Positions 52,672 to 62,286 of a stretch of 64,000 bases of DNA are shown here, piece after piece. Source of the DNA: Polaribacter sp. KT25b (lineage in GTDB: Bacteria > Bacteroidota > Bacteroidia > Flavobacteriales > Flavobacteriaceae); assembly GCF_900105145.1 (NCBI RefSeq), contig NZ_LT629752.1:3477501-3541500 (forward strand), given 5' to 3'. The notes beneath the pieces are model-generated. The model was not told where the DNA came from, did no database searches, and worked only from the letters and a program-made list of their open reading frames with translations. The position numbers were made by a program, and so were the translations under genes. Numbering within the stretch: the stretch's first letter is position 1; each line of letters starts with the position of its first letter.

Positions 52672-53712
52672 CTATTCTACAAACACCAAGGCATCTGGAA
52701 CCTTTTCTGTACCAATAGTACTAACAACTTTAAATGTTTTCATGTCTATAACTTCTATTTTATTCGCATTAGAATTAGACACAAATGCATACAATCCATT
52801 GGGATGCATTAAAATATTAACTGGTCTAGGCGTATGATACAATATTCTTTCTAATAGTGTGTTTTTACCATGAAGCATTATTGATTTTATTTTCTTTTTA
52901 GATTGCTGATCATAGACATAGATAGAGCCTTCATGAGCATTTGTAACTAAACAAAACTTACCATCAATAGAGAATTTAAGTTTTAAAGGCTCATCTCCTG
53001 TACTAAAAGTATCTAGAATTTCATAAGTGTTTGTATTAATAATTTTCATTGAATTTTCTTTGGTATTTGTAACCCATATTTCTGATCCATCAGGTGTAAT
53101 ATCAATTCCTTTTCTTCCCACTCCGCAATAAATAATTTTTATTACTCTATTGTTCTTTAAATCAATAACACTTATTGAGCCTGAATTAATATTGGTTACA
53201 TAAGCAATTAATTTATAAGGATGAATAACTACAAGGTGGCTCTTTTCTTGTTTAGTTTGTATTCGTTTTTCAATACTATCCGTTTTAACATTTAGCACAA
53301 AAAAAGTGTTTCTAACATAATCAATAACACCAACTTTATTTGGTTCTGGATAAGCAACAATCCCATTTGCTCTTATATTTTCTTTTAATTCTATCGTCTT
53401 TTCAAGTATATTCGTCTTTGTATTTACAACTTTAACAGTATTTCCATTAGTAGACCCGTAATTTGTAAGTACAACATTATTTTTATCTAAAGTAGTTATT
53501 GCTTCATGAGAAAACATATCAATAGGAATTTCTGCTATATTCTTGCCTGTAAACAAATCAAAGACCTGAACCTCTCTACTTACTTTACTTACAATATACA
53601 ATTTACCACTTGTTTGTATAGAGTAAGATGGTAATCTAACAACTATAATTGATAAAAATAATACTGAACAAAGTACTACAAATAATATTAAAATATATTT
53701 TAAACGCTTCAT
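52672..53712 (-). CDS. YncE-like YVTN beta-propeller protein
   Basis: A 346-residue protein with an N-terminal membrane anchor (about 6-27) and seven or so YVTN/lactonase-type repeats, such as KLYIVSKVSREVQVFDLFTG, IAYVTNINSGSISVIDLKNN, EIWVTNTKENSMKIINTNT and YAFVSNSNANKIEVIDMKT. These propellers bind partners or ligands; no enzymatic residues were recognised. It lies between the LruC lipoprotein gene and the polysaccharide locus, on the same strand as both. Confidence 0.88.
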   Translation of the reverse strand: MKRLKYILILFVVLCSVLFLSIIVVRLPSYSIQTSGKLYIVSKVSREVQVFDLFTGKNIAEIPIDMFSHEAITTLDKNNVVLTNYGSTNGNTVKVVNTKTNILEKTIELKENIRANGIVAYPEPNKVGVIDYVRNTFFVLNVKTDSIEKRIQTKQEKSHLVVIHPYKLIAYVTNINSGSISVIDLKNNRVIKIIYCGVGRKGIDITPDGSEIWVTNTKENSMKIINTNTYEILDTFSTGDEPLKLKFSIDGKFCLVTNAHEGSIYVYDQQSKKKIKSIMLHGKNTLLERILYHTPRPVNILMHPNGLYAFVSNSNANKIEVIDMKTFKVVSTIGTEKVPDALVFVE

Positions 53713-53887
53713 AAATACCTTAAAAATAAATCATGAAATTCTTGATTTTTGTTTGTTTTAATTATAGCGTTTCTTTAGTAGTCATTTTAACAATAACTAA
53801 TTCTGTAATTAAATTTAAATTATTAGGAAACTACTCCCTGTTTAATATGCTATTTTTTTGAAAACACTTTTTCACATCTCCCCTTAA

Positions 53888-55078
53888 CTAACTAGCGCGT
53901 TTAGAGCGTTCCCAATTTACTGATTGAGAATTTTTCATATACCTAAAAAAACCTAGTACTACAGATAAATTCATGATGAAAAAATAATAGGGGACAAACA
54001 ATAATTTTATTTTTATTGATTTATTTTCTAAAAACCACCCTAACAATGCTGCAGCATAAAAAAGCATTTGCAGCCAAAACAATATAGAATAAATACCAAA
54101 ATCTAAAAGACCTTCATTAAAAGCCAGTACAAATAAGATTGGAATTAAGAGCACTAAACTAAGCGGAGTTAAAGTCCAACGCAACACACGATGCGATATG
54201 TACTGAAAAGAAAGAGTTCCATACTTAAATATATTTAATAATGAACGTAGTCGTACTACAGATTGAATACCTCCAGCAGAAATTCTTATTTTTCGCTTTA
54301 ATTCTTCTTTAACATTTGCTGAAGCAGATTCTATGGCGTAGGCTTCAGGATCGTATTGAATAGTGTATCCATCTTGAGCAACTCGTAATGAAATCATAAA
54401 ATCATCCAATAAAGTGTCTTTTTCAACATGACGATATAATTCTGTTCTAATAGCAAACAATTCACCAGCTGCACCAACAACAGAATACAACTCGGCATCC
54501 CATTTTTTTAATGTAGATTCATATTTCCAATATATACCTTCTCCAGCACCAGATGCCACATCACTTTCTTTATCTATAATTCGTTTTTCTCCAGATACAC
54601 AACCTACTTTAGGAATACTAAATAAATTAACAATACGTCTAATCGATTCTTTACCAAGATTTGTATTGGCATCACTAAAAATTACAATAGGTGTTTTCAC
54701 AAACTCCATACCTCTATTCATAGCACCAATCTTACCATTTCTTGCATCTAAATGATGTACAGTTGTATTTGGGTAACCTTTTAATAAATTTGGCGTACCA
54801 TCATCCGAACCATCTGTAATCCAAATAATTTTTAATTTTTCCTTCGGATAATCGAGCGCTAATGTATTTTCCATTTTTGCTTCTACATAATCCTTTTCAT
54901 TATAAGCAGCGATAAACAGTGTTACCTCTGGCTCATAAGATGAATCAATTTCTATTTTATTACCAATGATAAAAGCGCGTCTAATTTTGATAATTATATA
55001 TAATAAAACACCGTATCCAACGTATGTGTAGACGATTACAAATAATAGAAACCAGAATATAATTTTTAATCCAATCAT
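53888..55078 (-). CDS. Family 2 glycosyltransferase, membrane-bound
   Basis: A 396-residue GT2 enzyme with an N-terminal helix (about 4-30), a GT-A domain (VTLFIAAYNEKDYVEAKME, IIWITDGSDDGTP, IVIFSDANTN, LLDDFMISLRVAQDGY, then KRKIRISAGG) and three C-terminal helices. This is the layout of processive or polysaccharide-type GT2 enzymes. The ATG at 55078 is chosen because an upstream in-frame ATG (55135) would overlap the previous gene by 47 bp. It is the last gene of the polysaccharide locus on the minus strand. Confidence 0.9.
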   Translation of the reverse strand: MIGLKIIFWFLLFVIVYTYVGYGVLLYIIIKIRRAFIIGNKIEIDSSYEPEVTLFIAAYNEKDYVEAKMENTLALDYPKEKLKIIWITDGSDDGTPNLLKGYPNTTVHHLDARNGKIGAMNRGMEFVKTPIVIFSDANTNLGKESIRRIVNLFSIPKVGCVSGEKRIIDKESDVASGAGEGIYWKYESTLKKWDAELYSVVGAAGELFAIRTELYRHVEKDTLLDDFMISLRVAQDGYTIQYDPEAYAIESASANVKEELKRKIRISAGGIQSVVRLRSLLNIFKYGTLSFQYISHRVLRWTLTPLSLVLLIPILFVLAFNEGLLDFGIYSILFWLQMLFYAAALLGWFLENKSIKIKLLFVPYYFFIMNLSVVLGFFRYMKNSQSVNWERSKRAS

Positions 55079-55088
55079 AAGTTTTAAT

Positions 55089-56288
55089 TTAAGATGAGTA
55101 TTTATCTTTAATAAATTTCCCAAGTACATTTTCAAATTCTAAAGCTCTACCTTCCCAAGAGTTAAGCTTAGCAAACTCGATTCTTTTTTTAATTAATGAA
55201 TTATTATCATTCTTTAATTCATTTTCAATATAGGATTTAAACATGTTTTTATTTTCTGCAGATTGCACCATCGATTTAAAATCGGTTAAATTAGCAAAGG
55301 CTGTCATAACCACAGGAACTCCAACAGCTAAATATTCATTAATTTTTAATGGATAAATATTTTTATTGACTTCATTCATCTTATAAGGTATAATTCCTAA
55401 ATCATATTTCGATAATAATTCAGGAACTTCATGAGGCTTTACCGATTTAAAAAAGGAAACATTTTTATATACTGATAAACGTTCTTTTATGTTATGGTTT
55501 AACAAATAACCTGTAAATTCAAAAAGAACCTGAGATAATTCCTTAATAGCATATTCCATAATATCTATATCAAACCTAAAATCTAAAGTACCTATATAGC
55601 CTACTTTTTTTATACTTGATTGACTTGAAACTATTTTTTTTGCATGAGGTACAAACAATTTAAAATCCACGCCATTTTTAACCACATAGCTTTGTGGGTT
55701 TAATTTCTTTTTTTTAGAATTTAAATAATCCGAAGTGGTTATTATACCATCAACTTCTTTACAAAATTGTTGCTCAATATTATAAATTCTTGATTTATGT
55801 CTTTGTGTATCCATACCGTCATAACAGTAATAAACATTCAAAAATTCGTTCAATTTCCCAATCATTGGCAAGCCGTACATGGGATTGTATGCCGTAATAA
55901 TTATTGGATCATCTAATTTTAATTTTTTTATCGTTTTTCGAAGTTGATTTTTATAAATAAAAGCATTGATACTAAAAACTTTTTTAAAAACAGATTCATT
56001 ACTAATAAAATCCACGGGTAAAACAGGGGGCATTACTAAATGTTTAACAATAGCATCGTTATCTGTTTTCTCGTCTACTATTCTTTTTTTAAAACCGAGC
56101 ATTCTAGAAACTTGCGCTCTTTGTTTTCCTAATAAAGACATTACAACATCTTTTAAAGTAAAAGGATATTCAACAAAAACAACAGTGTTTTTTTCTGCTA
56201 AAAGCGATAATAATTGCACTGTAGACTTGGTGAATTCTCCATGCCATGTGGTTTGAGAAATGCAAATAATATTTTTACCTTCTATCAT
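55089..56288 (-). CDS. Glycosyltransferase, GT4-like, polysaccharide locus
   Basis: A 399-residue protein with the GT-B layout: an N-terminal domain (IICISQTTWHGEFTKSTVQLLSLLAEK) and a C-terminal domain with KKVGYIGTLDFRFDIDIMEYAI, HEVPELLSKYDLGIIPYK and LKINEYLAVGVPVVMTAF. The last is the nucleotide-sugar binding region with an acidic residue before the AxGVPV patch. Donor and acceptor are unknown. It ends 10 bp before the downstream GT2 start. Confidence 0.87.
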   Translation of the reverse strand: MIEGKNIICISQTTWHGEFTKSTVQLLSLLAEKNTVVFVEYPFTLKDVVMSLLGKQRAQVSRMLGFKKRIVDEKTDNDAIVKHLVMPPVLPVDFISNESVFKKVFSINAFIYKNQLRKTIKKLKLDDPIIITAYNPMYGLPMIGKLNEFLNVYYCYDGMDTQRHKSRIYNIEQQFCKEVDGIITTSDYLNSKKKKLNPQSYVVKNGVDFKLFVPHAKKIVSSQSSIKKVGYIGTLDFRFDIDIMEYAIKELSQVLFEFTGYLLNHNIKERLSVYKNVSFFKSVKPHEVPELLSKYDLGIIPYKMNEVNKNIYPLKINEYLAVGVPVVMTAFANLTDFKSMVQSAENKNMFKSYIENELKNDNNSLIKKRIEFAKLNSWEGRALEFENVLGKFIKDKYSS

Positions 56289-56294
56289 AATCTG

Positions 56295-57455
56295 TTATTT
56301 TTTTGAATTCTCTAAATGAATTAATTCATATTGTTTCAAATAATCTTTTGCCATATTTTTCCAAGAAAACTGTTTGCTACGTTCTAAACCTTTTTCACAA
56401 AGCGATTTTCGATACGCATCATTATTTAAAATTTTAATGATTCCTTGTGTAATTTCTTCGGATTTAAACGGATCAATAATATGAGCAGCATCACCAGAAA
56501 CTTCTGGCATTGATGAAGTATTTGATGTAATTACTGGCACATTACAAGACATGGCTTCTAACATCGGAATTCCAAAACTTTCTCTAAGTGATGGATACAA
56601 AAAGACATCGCATTGTGCATAAATAGCTGGTAAATCTGTATTAATAACATAACCAGTTAAAACGATATTGTTAATAAGATTAGTGTCATTAATTTCTGCT
56701 AAAAGTTTATGAAGCTCAATTTTATCATAATCTAACATTACCAATTTGTGATTTGATCCTGTTTGTTTTAAAAAATCTGAAAATGCTTTTAAAGTTCCTT
56801 TTGTATTTTTTTTAGGATCTGTATTTCCTAAGAAAAAGAAATATTTATCTGGTAAATTATATCTTTCTTTAACTCGTTTAAGCTCTTCTTTATTGGTAAC
56901 TGGTTTAAAATGCTCACTTACGCCATTATAAATAGCATCCAATTTATTGTCGCCTTTAATCCCAAAGAATTCTCCTATTCTATTTTTCTCAAAATGAGAT
57001 ACTGTAATTACTTTTTTACTCTTTTTTACAACGCGAGGCACTACTAATTTTCGGTAAATATTTCCAAATTTCTGATAAGAACTTGCACTACTTTTTAGAA
57101 TTTTTAGATAACTACTTTCCATATAAATAATATCATGTAAAATAGTGATTAAAGGAATGTCTGTAAAAAATGGTGCTGTATTACTTGTACAATGTAAAAT
57201 ATCACAACCGTATTCTTTTGCCGCTTTTGGTAATGCAATTTGTTCCCAAGTTGGGTAAGAACCACCATTTAATTCTATGATTTTAAAATTTGATGTTTCT
57301 TGAAGTACAGAACTATCTTCATCTGGTTTTACAAAGATAAAATATTCATTTTCTTTGTCTATGATTTGAAGGTTTTTAATAAGCTCTAAAGCAACCATGT
57401 CCATACCATGTTTCTTTTTTCTAAAGAGTCTTTGTCCTTCTATACCTATTTTCAT
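56295..57455 (-). CDS. Glycosyltransferase family 4 protein
   Basis: A 386-residue retaining GT-B glycosyltransferase. The C-terminal Ex7E motif is in ESFGIPMLEAMSCNVPV, and the donor-side FFLGNTDPKKNTKGTLKAF is typical. It would transfer one sugar during assembly of the repeat unit on undecaprenyl phosphate; the linkage cannot be deduced. It sits 6 bp upstream of the previous GT gene and 11 bp after the acyltransferase gene in the same unit. Confidence 0.94.
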   Translation of the reverse strand: MKIGIEGQRLFRKKKHGMDMVALELIKNLQIIDKENEYFIFVKPDEDSSVLQETSNFKIIELNGGSYPTWEQIALPKAAKEYGCDILHCTSNTAPFFTDIPLITILHDIIYMESSYLKILKSSASSYQKFGNIYRKLVVPRVVKKSKKVITVSHFEKNRIGEFFGIKGDNKLDAIYNGVSEHFKPVTNKEELKRVKERYNLPDKYFFFLGNTDPKKNTKGTLKAFSDFLKQTGSNHKLVMLDYDKIELHKLLAEINDTNLINNIVLTGYVINTDLPAIYAQCDVFLYPSLRESFGIPMLEAMSCNVPVITSNTSSMPEVSGDAAHIIDPFKSEEITQGIIKILNNDAYRKSLCEKGLERSKQFSWKNMAKDYLKQYELIHLENSKK

Positions 57456-57466
57456 AATTCGTTATT

Positions 57467-58540
57467 TTAATAGTTAATTGAGAAATAACTAATAATTTGT
57501 TTTTTAATTTTACCATAAATAACTACCTCTATAAGATAGGAAAAAAGCAACATTATAAAAACATATAGTGTGTATTCAATTATTTTATTGTCGATAAATT
57601 TTAAATAAGATGCTTTTGTAACCAAATAATAATGCGAAATATAAATCACGTAAGAAAAAGGTGCTAAATATCTAAAAATTCCGAAAATTTTATCAAATCC
57701 AAACCAATTTAACTTGTTCCAAATAATACCGCCAAACATTGCCAAAAAAGCAAAAACAAAATGTCTTAATTCTACAAATGGATAAGCCACTAAAGGATAA
57801 TCATACACTTTTGTGTACTCAAAATTCATAAAAAGATTGATTCCTAAAAGCGCAATAATAGAGAGTAAAACATAGCTATACTTTTTAATCGATTTAAACG
57901 TAAAAGTTTCTCCTTTTAGGTAAATATCTGCCAACCTTACACCAATCCACCAAATAGCAAAATACATAATAATTCTATTTAAGAAAAACGGATAAATAAG
58001 ATAAGACACGGTAGTCGAAATAGTAAGAATATTAACCCAAGTATTAAGTTTAGATGACGATATTTTTTTTACTAAAAGAATAAACAACATATAAAACCAC
58101 CATTCGTAAGATAGCGACCAAAGCACGCTATTTGCCATATAAGTTGCAGAAATTACATTTGGCTTAAGAGAAATTACATCTTGAAGCATAAAAATATTTC
58201 CTAAAAGTGTTGCCCAATCTGGATTTGCTAAACCACCCTCTGTATAACTTTTTGCACAATAAGCTAATATAAAAATAAAGAAAAGCGGAATGTAAATTCT
58301 TATAAATCGTTTAAAAAAGTAATGCTTAAATCTTTTATTTTCTGATTTTCCCCAAGAATATTTTATAACAAAACCACTTAAGATAAAAAACATAATTACT
58401 GCCTCAGAACCAAAACGAAAGAGAAATCCCACATTAATTCCTAAAAAAAATATTTTTTGAGGAAGCATGTGAAAAAACACTACATATAATGCAGAAAACC
58501 CACGAATGGCTTCTAATTTTTGTAGTTTTTTATTATTCAT
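57467..58540 (-). CDS. Acyltransferase-3 family membrane O-acyltransferase
   Basis: A 357-residue protein with about ten transmembrane helices and the family-3 acyltransferase start (LQKLEAIRGFSALYVVFFHM), including the R-x10-H pattern (R13, H24) of the proposed active site. Members acetylate or otherwise acylate polysaccharides at the membrane, so it probably decorates the polymer made by this locus. It is 11 bp from the next GT gene. Confidence 0.92.
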   Translation of the reverse strand: MNNKKLQKLEAIRGFSALYVVFFHMLPQKIFFLGINVGFLFRFGSEAVIMFFILSGFVIKYSWGKSENKRFKHYFFKRFIRIYIPLFFIFILAYCAKSYTEGGLANPDWATLLGNIFMLQDVISLKPNVISATYMANSVLWSLSYEWWFYMLFILLVKKISSSKLNTWVNILTISTTVSYLIYPFFLNRIIMYFAIWWIGVRLADIYLKGETFTFKSIKKYSYVLLSIIALLGINLFMNFEYTKVYDYPLVAYPFVELRHFVFAFLAMFGGIIWNKLNWFGFDKIFGIFRYLAPFSYVIYISHYYLVTKASYLKFIDNKIIEYTLYVFIMLLFSYLIEVVIYGKIKKQIISYFSINY

Positions 58541-58570
58541 TAATTCTTGATTGGGGGATTATTTGAGTGA

Positions 58571-59773
58571 TTATTTAGAACTTATTTCTTCTGTATTAGA
58601 GGTGTGTTGAGTGTGAATAAATGTTTTATTTGCTCCTTTTATTTTAAGTAAAGAAAGTAACATCATAAACATGCCTTTTGGTAAACTAGCCAAAGCACCT
58701 AATGTTTTTAAATTATAAAATGATCTAGGTACAGAAAAAATAAATGACAAAATACAAGCGATAGCAACAATAATCCAATACCTAGAATATAGAATTTGAC
58801 CATCTAAAAAGTAGTTTGCTAAAACAAAACCAACACTAAAGAAAAGCACAGATCCTAATAATAATATTCTAGGTGGTTGTATAAATTGAATAGCTTTATC
58901 AAAATAATCTACATTTCCTTTTAAAATTAAATCTTTTAATGCATTTAAAAAATCTTTTCTAAAATAATGAAATTGTGCAGACAACCAACGACGACGTTGA
59001 TTACCAAATACTTCTGATTTTTGAATTTTTTCATCAAAAACAAGTGCATCATCCAAATAAACAATTTTACGACCTTCTTTTAGCATTTTTAATTCAATCT
59101 CTTTATCAAAACCACCAATAGCCGTAACTGTTGACATCAATGATTTAAAATAATTATATCTAAACGCCATTCCAGATCCAATAATTGCTGATGAAAGCCC
59201 TAAAACTCTATGTCCTTTTCTAAAAATATTATTGTTTATTTCCTCGCTAATTGCATCTAAAATTGCCCAAGAATTATTTGTGTTTTTTGCTGTACGATGC
59301 CCTTGAACTGCAATAAAATCATGTTCGAATGCTGCATTTATTTTCTTTAAAAAATCTGGTGCCATTACATTATCAGCATCTAAAACTACTGCAATATCAT
59401 ACTCTCTATCTAAAGTTTCCATGGCTTTATTTAAAGCTTTAGATTTTGTACTCTTATCAAAACTTACTTCAATTAATTTTATTGGTAACAATTTTAAAGC
59501 CGCTAAAGTTTCTTCTTTAAAAGAATCAGCAATAATTACAACATCAAAAAGATTTGAATTATAGTCTTGTTCTAAAGCTAATTTTGCAACTTCAATAATT
59601 ACTTGGTCTTCTTTATAACCTGGTACAAGAACAGCTATAGTTTTCATATTACCGTTATCAGAATATGTTTTCTGTTTGTAAAAAAGACTTGCTATTGAAA
59701 ATACAAAAATATACAGCGTTGCCAAACCTAAAAGAATTAGCAAAATGATTTGTATGATATTAAATAGTAACAT
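58571..59773 (-). CDS. Family 2 glycosyltransferase with QxxRW motif
   Basis: A 400-residue GT2 with an N-terminal helix (about 5-30), the GT-A motifs VVIADSF, VLDADNV (DxD), GGFDKEIELKML and NQRRRWLSAQF, the last being the QxxRW signature of processive synthases (cellulose/hyaluronan type), plus three C-terminal helices. It may polymerise or initiate a chain, yet Wzx and Wzy in the same locus argue for a Wzy-dependent polymer, so a non-processive role is also possible. Confidence 0.91.
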   Translation of the reverse strand: MLLFNIIQIILLILLGLATLYIFVFSIASLFYKQKTYSDNGNMKTIAVLVPGYKEDQVIIEVAKLALEQDYNSNLFDVVIIADSFKEETLAALKLLPIKLIEVSFDKSTKSKALNKAMETLDREYDIAVVLDADNVMAPDFLKKINAAFEHDFIAVQGHRTAKNTNNSWAILDAISEEINNNIFRKGHRVLGLSSAIIGSGMAFRYNYFKSLMSTVTAIGGFDKEIELKMLKEGRKIVYLDDALVFDEKIQKSEVFGNQRRRWLSAQFHYFRKDFLNALKDLILKGNVDYFDKAIQFIQPPRILLLGSVLFFSVGFVLANYFLDGQILYSRYWIIVAIACILSFIFSVPRSFYNLKTLGALASLPKGMFMMLLSLLKIKGANKTFIHTQHTSNTEEISSK

Positions 59774-59822
59774 AATAAATAGTTGAAATTAATATGATTT
59801 AGGCTTAATATTTATAAAAACA

Positions 59823-60764
59823 CTATTTAAAACTCCTTAGTTTATTTCTCACTTTTAATCCAAATTCTCTTAGAAAAGGAAGGTGTTTTCCACTTTTTAG
59901 ATTGTACATAAATGATTCTGATTCAAAAATCATTTCAAAATTAGCTGTACATAAAACAGGTTTTTTTGATATTCTATTAATTTCAATTGCTTGATTTAAT
60001 TCGCTTTCAATAAATAACACATAAGGTTTAGACATGTACGCTTTTGCCTTATGATCTCCATGATTATTCGCTTTTTGTCTTGCTGCCATATTTGGCAAAT
60101 CTAGCATTACTAAATCATTATATTTAATATTATTAGCAGCTAACCAGGTTACTGTTTCTTTTCTATATTTTTCTAGTCGAGATGTAACAATTGTTCCTAT
60201 TTTACTACCAGGAATAAACAATGGTGGTGCATTTAAAATAAAATCTATATACTTTTCGCCATCATCATTTTGTTCTGGTAATGGATCTGCACATAACACA
60301 CCATCAATATCAAAACAAGCTTTTTCTAAGGTTGTATGGTTTAATATATTCCATTGAAAATATCTTGGCAAAGGAACCAATTCAAAGAAATAGTCTACCA
60401 TTTTTTCTTTACCAGGAACTACATAAATAGCACAATATTTAAGATCAAATTTATCTTCTAAGTGTTTTAAACTTTCTTTAACCTCTATCATAGCAGAACC
60501 AGATGCAATACTATCTTCTACTACTAAAACTTTTTTATGAGCTCCATCTGAATCAAAAAACTGACTTCTTGCTCCTGCTTTATAAATATGACCATTTAAA
60601 AACGAATCAATATCAGTATAAGGTCTATTAAGATAGAGTGATAATAAATTTGCAGGTAGCATTCCACTTCTTGGTACACCAACAATTAAATCAAAATCTC
60701 GAGGAATAATACTTAATCTTTGAAGTATTGTATTGTTTAAATCTTTTATGTTTCTGTAATTCAT
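59823..60764 (-). CDS. Fused phosphoribosyltransferase-HAD phosphatase
   Basis: A 313-residue two-domain protein. The N-terminal part (about 20-140) is a type I phosphoribosyltransferase: GVPRSGMLPA (29-38) is the pyrophosphate loop and VLVVEDSIASG (79-89) the PRPP loop. The C-terminal part (about 148-285) is a HAD phosphatase: FDIDGVL with D152 and D154, VTSR (193-196), a lysine-rich motif III and FIESE as motif IV. Position inside a polysaccharide locus, not with purine or pyrimidine genes, suggests it transfers ribose-5-phosphate from PRPP to a glycan and then removes the phosphate, giving ribofuranose. That two-step chemistry is known for separate or fused enzymes in other bacteria; here it is inference. 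Confidence 0.85.
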   Translation of the reverse strand: MNYRNIKDLNNTILQRLSIIPRDFDLIVGVPRSGMLPANLLSLYLNRPYTDIDSFLNGHIYKAGARSQFFDSDGAHKKVLVVEDSIASGSAMIEVKESLKHLEDKFDLKYCAIYVVPGKEKMVDYFFELVPLPRYFQWNILNHTTLEKACFDIDGVLCADPLPEQNDDGEKYIDFILNAPPLFIPGSKIGTIVTSRLEKYRKETVTWLAANNIKYNDLVMLDLPNMAARQKANNHGDHKAKAYMSKPYVLFIESELNQAIEINRISKKPVLCTANFEMIFESESFMYNLKSGKHLPFLREFGLKVRNKLRSFK

Positions 60765-60804
60765 AATATTAGGTTTAAGAGTTCATTTTAATAACTTCTT
60801 TATG

Positions 60805-62286
60805 CTATAATTTGTTTAATGCGTTTTGATTCATTTCATTTTCCTTTTCAAATACTTCCGTATTTAAAACTATTGCCATAGTAGCATAAATTAATAGAGC
60901 CGTTGGCATTTGTCCTAAAATAGCATTTCCATAAGATGCTACCATAACACCAGCCATTCCTGCTATTAGTGCAGATATTTTATATTTTAAAATAGGGTCT
61001 TTTATTTTGAACATCACTATTAAACTTGCTTTTATCATCACATAAAAAAGGATTCCTAAATGAAGCAATAAGCCAACTATACCTTGTTCTACCCAAATTA
61101 AAACATACCAACTATCTGTTGCCACGTTAGAAAGGAAAGCATTTGGCAAATATCTTTGAGCTTTTGTACCACCATGCCCTATACCACCTCCAAAAGGTCT
61201 TGATGCTAGATAGTTTTTAAGTATTTTTTGATTATCTAATCTTACTTGCAAAGAGGCATTATTAGGGTCAAATGCAGTTCGCATTCTTCGCACTTGGGCA
61301 TTGCCCTGAGCAATAGTTGTGTATTTAAAAAATACAAAAATTATAGCTAAAAAGGCAATTCCCGTAATAATCACTTTTATATTTTTGCTTAATATAAAAT
61401 AAGTCATAAAACCTACTATAGGAACACTTAAAGCCCCACGAGTACCAGAAATAACCAAACCATAGATTCCTAAAACACCAACAAAAATGAAAAATAGCTT
61501 AGATAATATTTTTTTTTGAGACATAGAATAAATCAGAAATACAACACCTGTATAGCCTTGATTTGCTCCAAATTGTCCTGCATCACTATAAAAAGAAAAC
61601 ACTCTTAGTTTTCCAAAGAGAATATGTGTTTTGTAACTGCCTTCGTTCAACCATTCTTGTTCTGCAGCGTCTACTCCAAAAACCATCTGTAATATCCCCT
61701 TTAATGTGGCGAGTATAGAAAAAACACCCCAAACATATAAAAGCCATTCTAATTTTTTATTTGTATTTATAAATAGCAATGTCAATGGAACAAAGAGTAA
61801 TGGGTAGAAAGCAATACCACGCCCTGAAATCCATGCTTGTATACTGCGTGCTTCTGGGTTAATGATTTCAAAAAGGGAATATCCAAACCATATAATGCAC
61901 AAGAATGTAATACTTTTATTTGCTGGAGACCAATCTATTTTCTCTCTAAACTTATTCATAAATAAAGCTAAATAAGTTAAAAGAAGTATAGCATCTATTC
62001 CAAAACCTAAAGGAAGGCCTTTTATATAACGTCCTAAACCAATTAATAAAAAGTTTAATCCAACAGCGGTATAAAAACCTAGAATTGGGTAGCAGAATAA
62101 ATAATATATAAATACAGATCCGAACATTAGAGCCAGTACTAAAACAATACCAATTACTCCAAATTTAACAACAACTACCGCTAAAATAGAAAGCAGCGCA
62201 AAAAGCAACAATAAATACCCAGGTTTTGATATATTCATTGAGCCTGAATAATTTTCAAAGGAATTTATGTTATTATGTTCGCTCAT
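60805..62286 (-). CDS. Wzy-type O-antigen/EPS polymerase or ligase
   Basis: A 493-residue inner-membrane protein with about 11-12 helices and a large periplasmic loop (ARRMRTAFDPNNASLQVRLDNQK...GGGIGHGG) as in Wzy polymerases and O-antigen ligases. It likely polymerises the lipid-linked repeats flipped by the adjacent Wzx. Its ATG overlaps the Wzx stop (TAATG at 62284-62288), so the two are translationally coupled. Confidence 0.9.
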   Translation of the reverse strand: MSEHNNINSFENYSGSMNISKPGYLLLLFALLSILAVVVVKFGVIGIVLVLALMFGSVFIYYLFCYPILGFYTAVGLNFLLIGLGRYIKGLPLGFGIDAILLLTYLALFMNKFREKIDWSPANKSITFLCIIWFGYSLFEIINPEARSIQAWISGRGIAFYPLLFVPLTLLFINTNKKLEWLLYVWGVFSILATLKGILQMVFGVDAAEQEWLNEGSYKTHILFGKLRVFSFYSDAGQFGANQGYTGVVFLIYSMSQKKILSKLFFIFVGVLGIYGLVISGTRGALSVPIVGFMTYFILSKNIKVIITGIAFLAIIFVFFKYTTIAQGNAQVRRMRTAFDPNNASLQVRLDNQKILKNYLASRPFGGGIGHGGTKAQRYLPNAFLSNVATDSWYVLIWVEQGIVGLLLHLGILFYVMIKASLIVMFKIKDPILKYKISALIAGMAGVMVASYGNAILGQMPTALLIYATMAIVLNTEVFEKENEMNQNALNKL

